The translations under genes and the position numbers were made by a program. Below are positions 23,601 to 34,082 of a stretch of DNA of 64,000 nt, one piece after another. Every line of letters starts with the position of its first letter. Positions within the stretch are counted from its first letter, which is position 1. The notes below the pieces were generated by a model, which did no database searches, was not told where the DNA came from, and worked only from the letters and a program-made list of their open reading frames with translations. This DNA is from Macrophomina tecta (lineage: Eukaryota > Ascomycota > Dothideomycetes > Botryosphaeriales > Botryosphaeriaceae), in assembly GCA_024180945.1 (NCBI GenBank), contig JAKSGN010000038.1:1674001-1738000 (forward strand), read 5' to 3'.

Positions 23601-24803
23601 GGGTTATGGTGTCTCGTGAGAGGCACTGTAATTTAGGACGTAGGTTTATCACACCTAGTAGACTAGGACGTTGGTGCTTGTGGTGGTGGGGGATGGTGGT
23701 CGTTGTGAGATTGGTCAACCGAGTGTAGTTAGGGGTTACTCGGGAGAAGTGAAGGATAATGATTGCCCCTGTCGTTGTCTCGAATTGGTCCTCATGACCT
23801 TGCTTTTGGCAGGGCTCTCGAACAGCATTGGGGATTGCCGTTTTACACGATTCAGCGCATCCGATAACTTATGCACGGCATCTCATTACGTCGAAGCAAA
23901 CTGACATGAGCGGCTCGAAATTTGTATGCACGATGCCTTTGCTGAAACAATTCGAGTCCACAGCCGTTGAAAGGTTGGGTAGATGGCTCTTGTACGCATA
24001 TTGAAAGTAGTGATTGGTTTCCCTTTCACCCTTCCTCGGTCATCTGATGTTCGGATTGTCGTCCGCACAGCAGTCCAAGTGCAAGATCACCTTGTTATTA
24101 GGCCCGTGGCCTGTCACCCAAGACGTCCACAAGCTCGACCTAGCAATGTGGTCTTTGGCAGGCGTAACCAGTTCTGAATCCGCGCCGTCAAGTCCAGCAG
24201 GCTCATTGGATTATACTGCGTAGTAAATTCTTTGTGGCTGTACACACTCAATACGCCATAACATGCGCTCAATTATAGGTCACCACCCGACCGCAAACGC
24301 CTCCAATAGAGCTGCCGAAATCGGTCTTCATACGGCTATGGACGATAGAATTACTTTCTTCGTTTCAAAACAAGATACGATCTGAGTTTGAATCGGGAAA
24401 TTCGCAAAGCTCAGTTGCTCAAAGTGGGCGTCGTAGTCGTTTGGCAGGAACCATTTTCGCTCGACCCATTCTGGCCCCACGTGCAAAGAGGGATGGACAT
24501 CGAAAAGACGGCAAATTTGGGCGTTACTTTGCATTTCAGTGTACCATATTCGCGTCTACATCTCAAGAAGCTGGACTGGATCATCCTCATCAAACTCTCC
24601 GATGGCGGTGAAGCACCTGTGGAGCGATAGGTGCTCAGTAGAGCCACGGGACAGTCAAAGAAGAGTACCTGCGCAGTTGCGGCGCAAGAGGGTTGGTTCC
24701 CAACTGTGAATCCCTATTTGTCTTCTAACCTCAGCGGGGAGGCGGGAAAATATCCTCCTGTAGAGATTAACCGGGGGTGGCATTTGGTGTAAGCTCTGAG
24801 TCT
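23601..24803. other. Gene-poor interval downstream of MDM20
   Basis: 1.2 kb with only short frames on both strands and no recognisable product. Confidence 0.5.
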
Positions 24804-25252
24804 TTACCAGGTGCCGAGAATCCGCTTCCGCCAGTGTTGCTTGTGAGGTCGCATCTCATCGAGCTGACGGTTCAAGCGGTTGACTCTTGACTCCCAGACG
24901 GCGAACCCTACCTCAACAAGTAAGATTCTGTGGCGTATCATCGTGCGTTGAAGTTCGAGCGGCAGCGAATCTGTATGAAGGCCTTCATCCGTAAGGATTG
25001 ATGCGCCGTACGTTGGGGGCTACTCCGCAGCGTTATATTTAGGAGATTGATTTGTATCTGGGTCTGATATTGGGGTTCGCTTTCTTTTAGCTCTCTTGTG
25101 AGCGCTGCGGTTAATTGGCGGTACAAGTGCAGGAGAGCATGGCCATATTTTGGTACCTTGCAAGACAGCCTGCACGCCCAGAGCAGTCTATTGTTTGCGT
25201 TAATGAAAACATGAGGTGGCGAGAAAGAGCCGCTCGCCGTCTCTTGCGGCAT
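24804..25252 (-). CDS. Possible small two-exon gene of unknown function
   Basis: The minus strand has a 71-codon open frame (25019 to 24807, stop at 24806-24804) whose composition looks protein-like: ILTDEGLHTDSLPLELQ, then an amphipathic basic stretch FAVWESRVNRLNRQLDEM, ending HWRKRILGTW. The bases just before it end in TAG and could be a splice acceptor. A candidate first exon starts at ATG 25252 and runs to 25157 (32 codons ending LSCK), with donor GTACCA. The 137-nt intron joins both in phase 0 to give 103 residues. Neither exon matches a family I know. It is divergent from the AT-hook gene. It could instead be the last exon of a decayed gene. Confidence 0.25.
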
Positions 25253-25914
25253 TGCCGAAACGGACTGTCAGCTGATAGCCCGATTTGCAGGGATGCTTCG
25301 GGGCCGATGACACGTGGAACGATGGGACGGAGACTCGCTATCCAATGAGGCGATGGGTTTGGATGGAGTGGGAAATGAATAGACGTGGATGCTGAAGATC
25401 TCTAAAGATATAGCGATGCGGGGCTATAGAATATGACTGTGAAGAAGCTTGACTACATGAGAGAAGATACGGACGAGGACAATCCGCTCAGAGTGAGCAA
25501 ACAGTTGTTGCAGGCGCAGTGCTGCAGGTGCTCCTTCCCTTCGGAAGCGCGAGAGACGATGCCAGCATGCCTTTTTCCGACACTACTCGAGCCTTCCAAG
25601 CCAAATCTGTTATTCTTCACTTCCCGTGTTGTCTAGCTTCTGATTGGGGGCAGAGAGACCAGTGCATGGCTACGTGAAGTAAGGACTGGCTTGGACAGCA
25701 GCGCGAGCGGAGACTGCAGTAGAGTCACGGAGGAAAACAAAAAAAGATTCCTCAAAGCGCATGAGTTCTCTGCGCGGGAAAGTTGCCCGGTGAGAAAGGT
25801 GTGATTGCTTCTCAGCGCGTCTGTGGTATCTAAGCCGTACTTCTTTCCACACGCCTCTCCAACGCTCTTCCTCACCCCAAGCGACGACTACCACCCGCAC
25901 CAGCTAACGCCAAC
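25253..25914. promoter_or_regulatory. Upstream region of the AT-hook gene
   Basis: 662 bp before the AT-hook start, CT-rich in the last about 80 bp. No gene is seen. Confidence 0.4.
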
Positions 25915-26975
25915 ATGAGTAAGAAGAGCAGCATTCAAAGGCTTCCGTCAGGCTATTGACATTTTTCTTAGAGCTGCGCGATCTCGACAAGGTCGATTAC
26001 AAGGGTGAGTTGCAGCGCCTGCTGGCACCGCCACACCCGAGCAACGTGTGCTGATTTGGCTTGCTAGATACACGTACTAATGGAAAGCGCTGTCAGTATA
26101 CCCAAAGCCCAGATTTTCTTTTTTTTTTTTGCGGGCACTGATTCAGCTAACTCACAGCCGACGATCCTGCTGCTCGTGCTTCCATCGCGACCAAAGCCCG
26201 CGGCAGGAAGCCCGGCGCAGCCACCAAAGGCCGCAAGGCTTCCAACGCCGTCGCTGCTGATCAGAAGTGCACTGAGACCGGTCGTATCATCAAGGCCAGC
26301 GCCATCCTGCCGAAGCGCGGCCCTGGCCGTCCGCCCACGAGTCTCTCCAGGCGTGGCCCTGGACGCCCTCCCAAGAATGGCGCTCGCACTGGAGCGAGCG
26401 ATGCCTCTAGTGTCGCACACAAGACTCCTGCTCGTCGTTCCCTGAAGCGCGAGTACAAGCCTGCCTCGCCGGTTATCAAAATTGACAAGCCCCCGCCTGC
26501 GGTTCAGAAGAACCAGCGCAATGGCGAGCATCATGTCAACCTCATGCACAAGTTCTGTACGTGGTTGCGCCGTCCATCATTATTCAAGAAGAAAGCTGAT
26601 GACCTGGCTGTAGTCAGAGCCCACGAGGACAAAGTGGCCCACATTCCGAAGAATAGGCGGCGCAAGACGTTGGGCAAGATGGTAAGCGATTACCCCAACG
26701 ATGCTCTGGTCTGTAATGGTCATCTGACGGCTCTACAGTGGCGCGAATCTCCCCTGAACCCTAAAAACGCCCGCGCCGAGAAGGGACCCGGAGGTGAATC
26801 CGAATCTATGGACCTTGCCCTACAAGACGAGGATAACGACGAGAATTCGATCAACGATGATACCAGTGAGCAGCTTGACGAGGAAACGAGGACGGCACCA
26901 GTAGAGTTGGCAGAGCGGGATGCCAGTGACGGGCAGCATGTTAGCAGTGAGGGCGAGCTTTACTCCTTGGAGTAG
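25915..26975 (+). CDS. AT-hook DNA-binding protein, function unknown
   Basis: Six-exon model: 25915-25918, 25972-26004, 26068-26091, 26158-26556, 26614-26681 and 26739-26975; 254 residues. The first exon is only ATG plus one base (ATG A|GTAAGA). The N-terminus is MKLRDLDKVDYK. Three AT-hook cores follow: RGRKPG, KRGPGRPP and RRGPGRPP, the arginine-glycine-proline grip that inserts into the AT-rich minor groove. A basic segment NRRRKTLGKM follows and the C-terminus is strongly acidic (DEDNDENSINDD). This fits a chromatin-associated protein of the HMG-I/Y kind, but there is no other domain. Introns 4 and 5 are both 57 nt, multiples of three and stop-free, so they could be retained in frame; good GTACGT and GTAAGC donors with TAG/CAG acceptors argue that they are spliced. 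The small exons make the 5' half less certain. Confidence 0.65.
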
Positions 26976-28535
26976 TAGGACTGGAGAAGTTGCCGGTCGT
27001 CAGTGTGGCGTAAGGGCCATGTGAGCTCGTGCATGCCCAAGCGAGACCTGGACTGGGATCCATCAGCGTTCAAGGAGTGGTCTCGTGGGGAAGATCACAG
27101 CGAAGAGGGAATCTGGCCCATGCTTGCTAACAGCTGGATTTCGGGGGTATTGCAGATAGTAAACCATTCACGGAAATTGCTTGCCCAGCCATGGCAGTCA
27201 TGGCCCTTCGCATTGTCTTGGCATGGATGAAGCAGTGTGGCGAGTCGCAGAAAGTGATGCACACACGGAGCTCCACAGATAGCAAATGCAGACAAAAGGC
27301 ATGGCATGACGTCAATGACGGAATGGCTCGCCGCAGCAGCGAATCGGCGACAAGAACGAACTGGAGCACCGACAGCAAACATCGTCAACATCATCCAAAA
27401 GCCGGCATGTATCCCATCATCGACGCTCTCAGCCCATCGCCATCACTTAAGACGACCCGACGAGAAGAGAGCTTCCTATCCAGGAGGGTTGCTCTCCAGA
27501 GCCATGTCGCATAAAGCAACTGGCAACACGCCCGCTGTGGAGGAGTTAAAAGCGGTGGTCGTGGCTGGCTCTGTTGGTTTTTGATCAGAGGAGAGAAGAG
27601 GGATGCAAGGCTGACGGGCGTTTTATGTGTGCGCGGCCCGGGCCGTACATTGATCCGGTGGCGCTAGGCCCGGTCTCGGCTTGCATCGCTTCTCGGAGGC
27701 ATGGCTGGCTGGCTGGCGCGCCCTCTCCCTCGTCTTTTGTCCTCGCCCTCCAGCTTCTCTCGTCCTCGTTGTACCCAGCACCCAGGCTCACTCCAAGAGC
27801 AGCATTCCTCACGCACCCGTCGTCGATGGCCGCTACGCCTGCGCCCGTCACTGGTGCTGAGGTGTTATACGCGACCAACTGGCCACGGCACTCGGCATCC
27901 AATACGGTGCTGACCCCTGCCTAGCTTCCGGGGGTCCCTCCGCTGGCTAGCAGGATCGTATGTCGATGGACGCCGGCAGCACATGCCGCACAGGGACCCC
28001 GCGGCAGAGCAGGGCGTCTAGACTGCGGCCTTGTGGTGCTGCAGTGACGGCAGCGGGCGCGGCAACGGGCGCTCAGCCCTGTGCGCCGCGGCGGCGAGCA
28101 CGAGCAGGCCGGGGCGCGCTGCTCGAGACGGGCAGCAGGCCGGTGTTTGGACTCGAGACGATGAAGCTCGTGTGGAGATGTTGCTGACGTCTTGCTGCGA
28201 GCGGCTCTGAGACCTCCGGCGGCCTGGCCTATGCTGATTGGCCCGCCCGAATCTCGTCCTTTCAGATTTGGCACGGGGCGGCGGACTCGAGTCCGCCTCC
28301 ACCCACCGATCACCTTCCAACCGCAATGTGACAATTGCTCTGGCTGTTACTCTTGCACGCGCTTCTCTCCTGTGTGTCCGCTCCTTTACTGCTCGCGCGG
28401 CCGCTGCCCGTGGAGGCGCGACCGAGCCGCCACCAGTCGAGGACGTGAGCGTGTTTCTCGGCTCTGCGACCTCAGCGCGCATCTGGAGTGCCGCGCTCTA
28501 CTACGACGCTTTTTCAATGTCATTGTTGCGCAACC
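26976..28535. other. Interval AT-hook gene / Zn2Cys6 regulator
   Basis: 1560 bp, the long upstream region of the transcription factor. Multiple GC-rich overlapping frames (27574-27924, 28018-28482 and others) with no domain. CT-rich patches occur at about 27710-27790 and 28370-28400. No gene is supported. Confidence 0.5.
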
Positions 28536-31500
28536 ATGAGCAGGCCAATTCTCCCTTTCCCCCCGACCTATGGCAGCGGCCAGCAGCCCTTCCACCTGCC
28601 GCCGCCTGACCCTCCGCCCCCGCCTCCGCCGCCCCCGCCTCCCAACAAGCCGACGTACGCGAAGAGAGGCCGCATCACCATAGTCGCCTGCCTGCCTTGC
28701 CGAAGGCGGAAAACCAAGGTCGGTCCCCTGCCTCTGCCCCTTTCTGCCTGCCGCCAGCTGACACGTGCGTCTGCCGCAGTGCGACGGCAAACGGCCTGCA
28801 TGTTCGCAGTGTCTCGGTAGAGATGGCCAGTGTCAATATGACATGACCGACGAGCAGCGCCGCTTAACCTTCCTCCGAGAGAATGTCGAGCATCTCGAGC
28901 GTGAGAAGAGCGAGCTGGAGTCGTTGCTGTTGACCCTTCAGCGCGCCAGCGAGTCCGACGTGGCGGAAGTGATGCGAGTACTACGTACGGGCGACGACCT
29001 CTACACCATCGCGCGGCACGCTCACGCTGGTCGGCTGCTCTCGAAGGTTCGGGCCGCGTCACCTTCGCAGAATAGCGGTAGTAGTGGCTGTGAGCACGAC
29101 GCCCGTACCGTCTTGGGCTAAGACTGGCTTGGAACATTTGCTGAGGCTCGATGCGCGTCCTAGATACAATTGCCCCGCAGACCCTGCGCTCCCCGCCGCA
29201 GGTCGAACAATATCAGAGCCTCATCCGCATCATTGCGTCGGCTCAGCCCCTGGAGTTGGACGAGATAGTCCGCCGCCTTCGCAATGGCGACAACCCGGCT
29301 TCTATTCTGGCTTCCGCCAGTTCAAACACCCTCATCCAGGCCTTCTCACGCGACCACGAGAGCACACCGGGCATGGAGGCCGAATTCTCTGGTCGTGACC
29401 AGTTTGGTCTCGTGAAAGGTGCCCAGGACGCCCGCCCGCTGCTAGAGACGCTAAGTCAACCGGTCAATAATTGGACCGCCGTAACCCAAGACCAGGAGTG
29501 GATAGGGCACCTGCTGTCCCTCTACTTCTCCTGGCAACATCAGTTCTTCCAAAACTTCCCTGAAGCGCTTTTCAGAGCTGACATGGCCTCTGGCCGAACG
29601 GACTACTGCTCCAAGTTGCTGGTCAACGCTCTTTGTGCAGCGGGCTGCCTCTTTTCTAATAGCCGACGCGCTCGTCGTGACCAGAATGACCCCCTCACGG
29701 CTGGTTTAGACTTCTACGAAGAGGCAATTAGACTATTAAACGAGGAGCGGACCTCCACATTGACCACGACGGCTGCTTTGTCGATACTCTGCCACGTTGA
29801 GAGCAGTTTTAGCCGCCTCAGCTCTCAGTGGCAGTACAGCGGTCGCAGTTCGCGCATGGCGCTTGACTTGAATATCCACCTGCGTAGCAACAAGACCCCA
29901 GAAGACGAGCAAGGTGTCGAGGGGCTTGCAACGAACGCCCGCACCCACATCTTTTGGGGTTGTTTTATCACCGACCAGTATGTACAACCTATGGTTTGTC
30001 CACTAGTCTGATTTCCTTGCCCTCGAACTCTTCTCTATTCCCTCTTTGCCTTCAGACGCTGTATTTGCCGTGTCAGCCCTGAATGATACGCGACTGATAA
30101 TAGATTGCTCGAGTTGCTTAAAGCACGCACCCACTGACTCTCTGTCTAGGGTCACCAGTTTCACTCTCGGGAGGCTACCCTTAATACCCACTAATGCAAT
30201 TACAGTAGAAATTCCACCGGTAGATCCTGTAAAGGACGAAGACGAGTGGATCGCGCATGGGCAACTTAACCAGCCAAGGAAATGCACTGGAACAACTACC
30301 TTCAGACAGCTCATTAGCCTTTCGAAGATAGTCAACTCTACTCTTCAGATGTTCTTCGCTCCTTCGAAAACAATAAGCGGAAGCTTGTTGTTAGAAGAAT
30401 ACAACAAATACATCCAATGGTTTGCAAAGCTGCCTGCCGCAGTCGCCTCTGTGGAGAACGCGCCGCCACATGTCATTAGCTTGCAGTAAGTCTTGGATAG
30501 TGCATTGGCTCCCTTACTTCCGAAACGCTTCCTTGGGTGCCCTCCTTCCGAAGTTCATTGTAAAACGCGACAAAGGGGTGAATGGTTCACTTTGACCAGC
30601 GAGTACGGGTGAGCCGACGATCCGCGGCAGCCGATGAAAATAGCACTTTGAGCCAGGGCATTGCGGGAAGGCTAGCTACTTTTTGAGTCATGCCGGCTCA
30701 GACCATATCCCACTCGTTCTTCACCAGAACATCGCATCGAGCTTCTGGCGCCGCCGTGTTCCACTCTGAATTCGGACGTGCTGAGTTTGTGGACGAGCAT
30801 GAAGCGATCACAGACCGAAGCTCCCCTCTCTCCTCCTACGCGCCCGGTCGTTATGTGGACCTAGATGAGTTAACATAAATCCCAGCATGTATTACCACGC
30901 GGCGGTCCTACTGCTCTTCCGACCCTTCTTGAAAGCAAGATTCACCAAATCCGACGTGTCTCCACTAGAAGTGTGCCGGCAATCGGCCAACAATATTTCA
31001 AATCTGTTTGCACGACACCGAGAGCAGTATGGACTGGATGGGATTTTTACCTTTCAGCTTCACTGCCTGCTTACTGCGAGCACTATCCACATCATTAAAT
31101 TACCATCAATATCGGCAACCAGCCATCTTGCGGCCGCATGCAACAATTTCCAAGACCTTGTCAGGCAGAACAAATGGGCCACGGGCAGCTTGGACATCCT
31201 GCGCAGCCTGGTCACAAAATGGAAAATTGTCCTCCCCCTTGAGGTCGAGGCTGCACTTTACCGCGGTCAAGAAGCGCCACCTACAATCGCCGACACTGCC
31301 CCCAACGCCACCATCGATACATCCATACCAGCAGTCAAAGAGCACAACCACAACAACAGTGGCTTCGCACCTGGCGATGGCGCATCGGCTCCCACCTCCA
31401 TCCTCTATTCCTCGTCGCGTCCTGAGAAGCGCGATTCCCGTTTTACCAGCCCGCCCGCGGGAGTTCAGACCTTACCAAAACGACAACGTCTCACTGTACC

Positions 31501-31804
31501 CCATCTATCAAGCCCGAATTCCACAGAAAGCGTATCAAAGGGCGCAACTGGCCAACAGGCCATCACGAGTGCGCAGCATCAACAAGATATCATAACACGT
31601 TACCTCTTCGCACCTTATCCGAATCAGCCGGCACCCTTACTAGGACCGATACACACAAGTACAAGTCACAACGGAGGCGATGGCGACCAGGGCGAAGGAG
31701 ACGCGTGGGCTGAGGAGCTCAGAAAGGTGAGTCTGGGGTTTGATGGGTTGAATTTCGCGGCAGATGACGGGTTTGACCCTTTCATGGGATATCGGGGGGA
31801 TTAA
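28536..31804 (+). CDS. Zn2Cys6 transcription factor, NirA-type fungal regulator
   Basis: Nuclear DNA-binding regulator of the Gal4 class. Exons 28536-28718, 28780-29089, 29164-29977, 30150-30485 and 30886-31804; 853 residues. After a run of eleven prolines (about 28-38), the binuclear cluster is split by intron 1: CLPCRRRKTK|C, then CSQCLGRDGQC, with C-x2-C-x6-C and C-x2-C-x6-C spacing. A leucine-rich coiled coil follows (VEHLEREKSELESLLL). The fungal_trans middle homology region includes FWGCFITDQ, the PPVDPVKDEDEW segment and PHVISLHMYYHAAVLLLFRPFL, each restored by splicing. For intron 2 I used donor GTGAGC at 29090; GTAGTA at 29078 also closes in frame. Intron 3 is 172 nt and intron 4 is 400 nt, both long for this window. 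The layout resembles regulators annotated as NirA-like (nitrate assimilation), but no nitrogen gene is nearby, so the target is unknown. Confidence 0.85.
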
Positions 31805-32888
31805 CTCGCGGAAAAATGGGTTGTTACTTCGGATCGTGTTTTAAGGCCCGGGAAATGCTTTTCATTAGTTCTGTAAATCCCATACCTTGTACCAATCGGC
31901 CTGGTCACCGTCATTCATGCTGTCATGACCATTCCTCTTAGGAGGATTTGTATGCTGCATTCTCTCGGAGCTTGGTTCTTCAGCTTGGTCGTCCTCTGTG
32001 TATACTTTACGCTTCATTTGAGGCCTTAACATCGGTCCGCTCTACTAGGAAGTCTGAGTCATAGGTATGGCGCGCCGTCACAAAAAAAGAAATACGAATT
32101 TGCGCCGCAGAATTTGAGATTTTCCAGGTTGTCACGCTCTAGGCTGGTTTTTAAGATCTTTGCGCTGGCTACTTGGGACTGCTGAGTTTGGGAAGGAAGA
32201 AACAAGAGCGAAGTGTTGGGCCCTTAGTCTGACAGATCTGGAATTCGTTACCGAGGGTTTCGACAACGGGTTACCGTGCGAAAAGGGGCACAAAGGCATA
32301 GGACGTTAAGTAACCATATGTTGATCATAGTCGTCTCTCCAACAAGCTTCTTTGCCAGCTGACAAGATGATGGGTTTGGCCGGATGTCTTGAAAGCTCTG
32401 CAGATGTTGCTTGCGTGATGACCTGCCGCCAGCTGTGCCAGCCGCATCACCAAAGGGCGGGATGTCAATCCAGTCACTATGGCTTGATAGCCGGCTACAT
32501 GCGCCCGACCGTGGACCGCCTGTTGACACACCGTGACGCTTGCGCGTGCAGAACAAGAGCCATGGACCGATCAACGTGCTCTCCGAATTAATTGGAATCC
32601 AGGTGAGTACTTATCATTTCATTGGTTTTCTGATGGGCGGGAACGTAATCTAGACCTTACACATGTTTTACTACCGACCTTGTCTGCATAAAAGATGCAG
32701 GTTCACTTCAAAGTATATCGGACTGGAGGCCAGTGACTTTCGTTTAGTTATTCATGAGCCCCATTTCCACAGGCCTCGCTGAATTGATGATTTTAGATAG
32801 ATCATGAAGCGCCAACCAATGCTATTCCCCAGCAAGCATTGCCATATCGTCATGCTCCCCGTTGCGAGCTCCCCCAGGTCTTCGAACT
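31805..32888. other. Convergent 3' interval regulator / PRE1
   Basis: 1084 bp of facing 3' regions, with short A-rich runs. No gene is seen. Confidence 0.6.
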
Positions 32889-33726
32889 TTACGCGGGCTT
32901 GACAGGTGCGTCGTCATTGAAGTCCTGTTCCTGTATGCCTTCTTTGGTAATGACCTTGACGACCAGGCCCTTGAAGTCGATGGGAAGCCTCCTCTTCAGC
33001 TCGTCTGAGCACATGCGCAGGATCTTCATGCCTTGCTCTAAGGAGATGTCTGGGTGATGGTGCTTGTCGAGGATGGAGAGGCAGTAGTACCTATCAGCGA
33101 ATAGACGTCAGCGCCTCTTTTTTTCTTTTCTTTTTTTTACAGCGTAATACTGGTCCCAAGACATATCTTAGCCCGCCGAGGAAAAGGAGTACATACTGGG
33201 CGTAGCCGTGTGCCGCATAAGGAACGGGCGCCAATGCGGCGAGGTAGTCAATCCAATACAAGCTGGGCTTATTGGTGATGGGGTCCATGCCTCCGAGCAG
33301 CAGATTGACAGTATACGGCCTCCGCGAGCGCAGGGCGCGTGCGAGCTCACCCCGCACGAAACTGGCGACGGCCGAAGGGCCAAGATCGGTATCGTTCCGC
33401 ATCGAATACAGCTGGATGTTGGCTTGAATATACTCTGCGAACTGAACTATCGGCAGAAAGAAGTAAATGTCAGTGGAGGAGACCGAGCCTGGAGGATCAA
33501 GTGGAAGGCGCACCAGTGTCTCCTGCCTCGCCGCTGAAGGCCAGGAGCGTGTGCTTGTTCAAAGGTCTGGTCTTGTCATCAGTGGCCTTGAGAATGCTAG
33601 CACCACGCATGGCAGCCTTTGAGGCAGCGACGATGGTGAAGTCCTTGCCGGTGATGCCGAGTAAGACTTCCCTACACAGAGGTCAGTGAGGTGCAGCGGC
33701 GACGACAGGGCGCTTGACACGGACAT
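32889..33726 (-). CDS. PRE1: 20S proteasome subunit beta-4
   Basis: Non-catalytic beta-ring subunit (Pre1/PSMB2, beta-4). Minus-strand exons 33726-33719 (8 nt), 33671-33514, 33446-33197 and 33090-32889; 205 residues, the normal family size. The spliced sequence reads [16 protein letters not shown], then [15 protein letters not shown] and [11 protein letters not shown], all family hallmarks. The lack of a threonine immediately after a propeptide agrees with an inactive subunit. The first exon is eight bases (ATG TCC GT|GTCAAG), needed to reach the conserved EVLLGITG in frame. Introns are 47, 67 and 106 nt. It is divergent from RRP9 over 356 bp. Confidence 0.93.
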
Positions 33727-34082
33727 GTTGGCGGCGTCGGAGCGTGGAATTGGGTGTGGAGCGGTCGAGAGGAATGTCGACGGAGAGAAAGTCGAGACGG
33801 TTTGCGGATTGAGTCGGGCGAAAGGGAGCGGGTTGCGGATGGATGCAGCAGCCGGTGGGTTGGCGATGGGCTGGAGCTGTGGTGTTGACGGAAGCTCCAG
33901 CTGCCTGGTCACCGCGGCGGGACCGCATGGAGCTTGCCGTCACGTCGGAGCTTGACACTCGCCGACCTGCAAAGTCTTGGCGCGAATTCTCGAATTTATT
34001 TCTCGCCTTGCAACTGCCCTCTGCAACGCCGGTCTGCTTGCCCCCATCACCTCCCCGCCCACTGCGCTGCCCATTCGCCAAA
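33727..34082. promoter_or_regulatory. Divergent promoter PRE1 / RRP9
   Basis: 356 bp between two divergent housekeeping starts. The plus-strand frame of RRP9 stays open into this region, but the RRP9 start at 34083 has a good fungal context (CCAAAATG). A CT-rich leader precedes it. Confidence 0.6.

Noticed and set aside
33843..34082. N-terminal extension of RRP9 to the upstream ATG at 33843
   Set aside because: The added 80 residues overlap the divergent promoter of PRE1 and resemble no part of the family; the ATG at 34083 has a better context and begins the conserved basic region.
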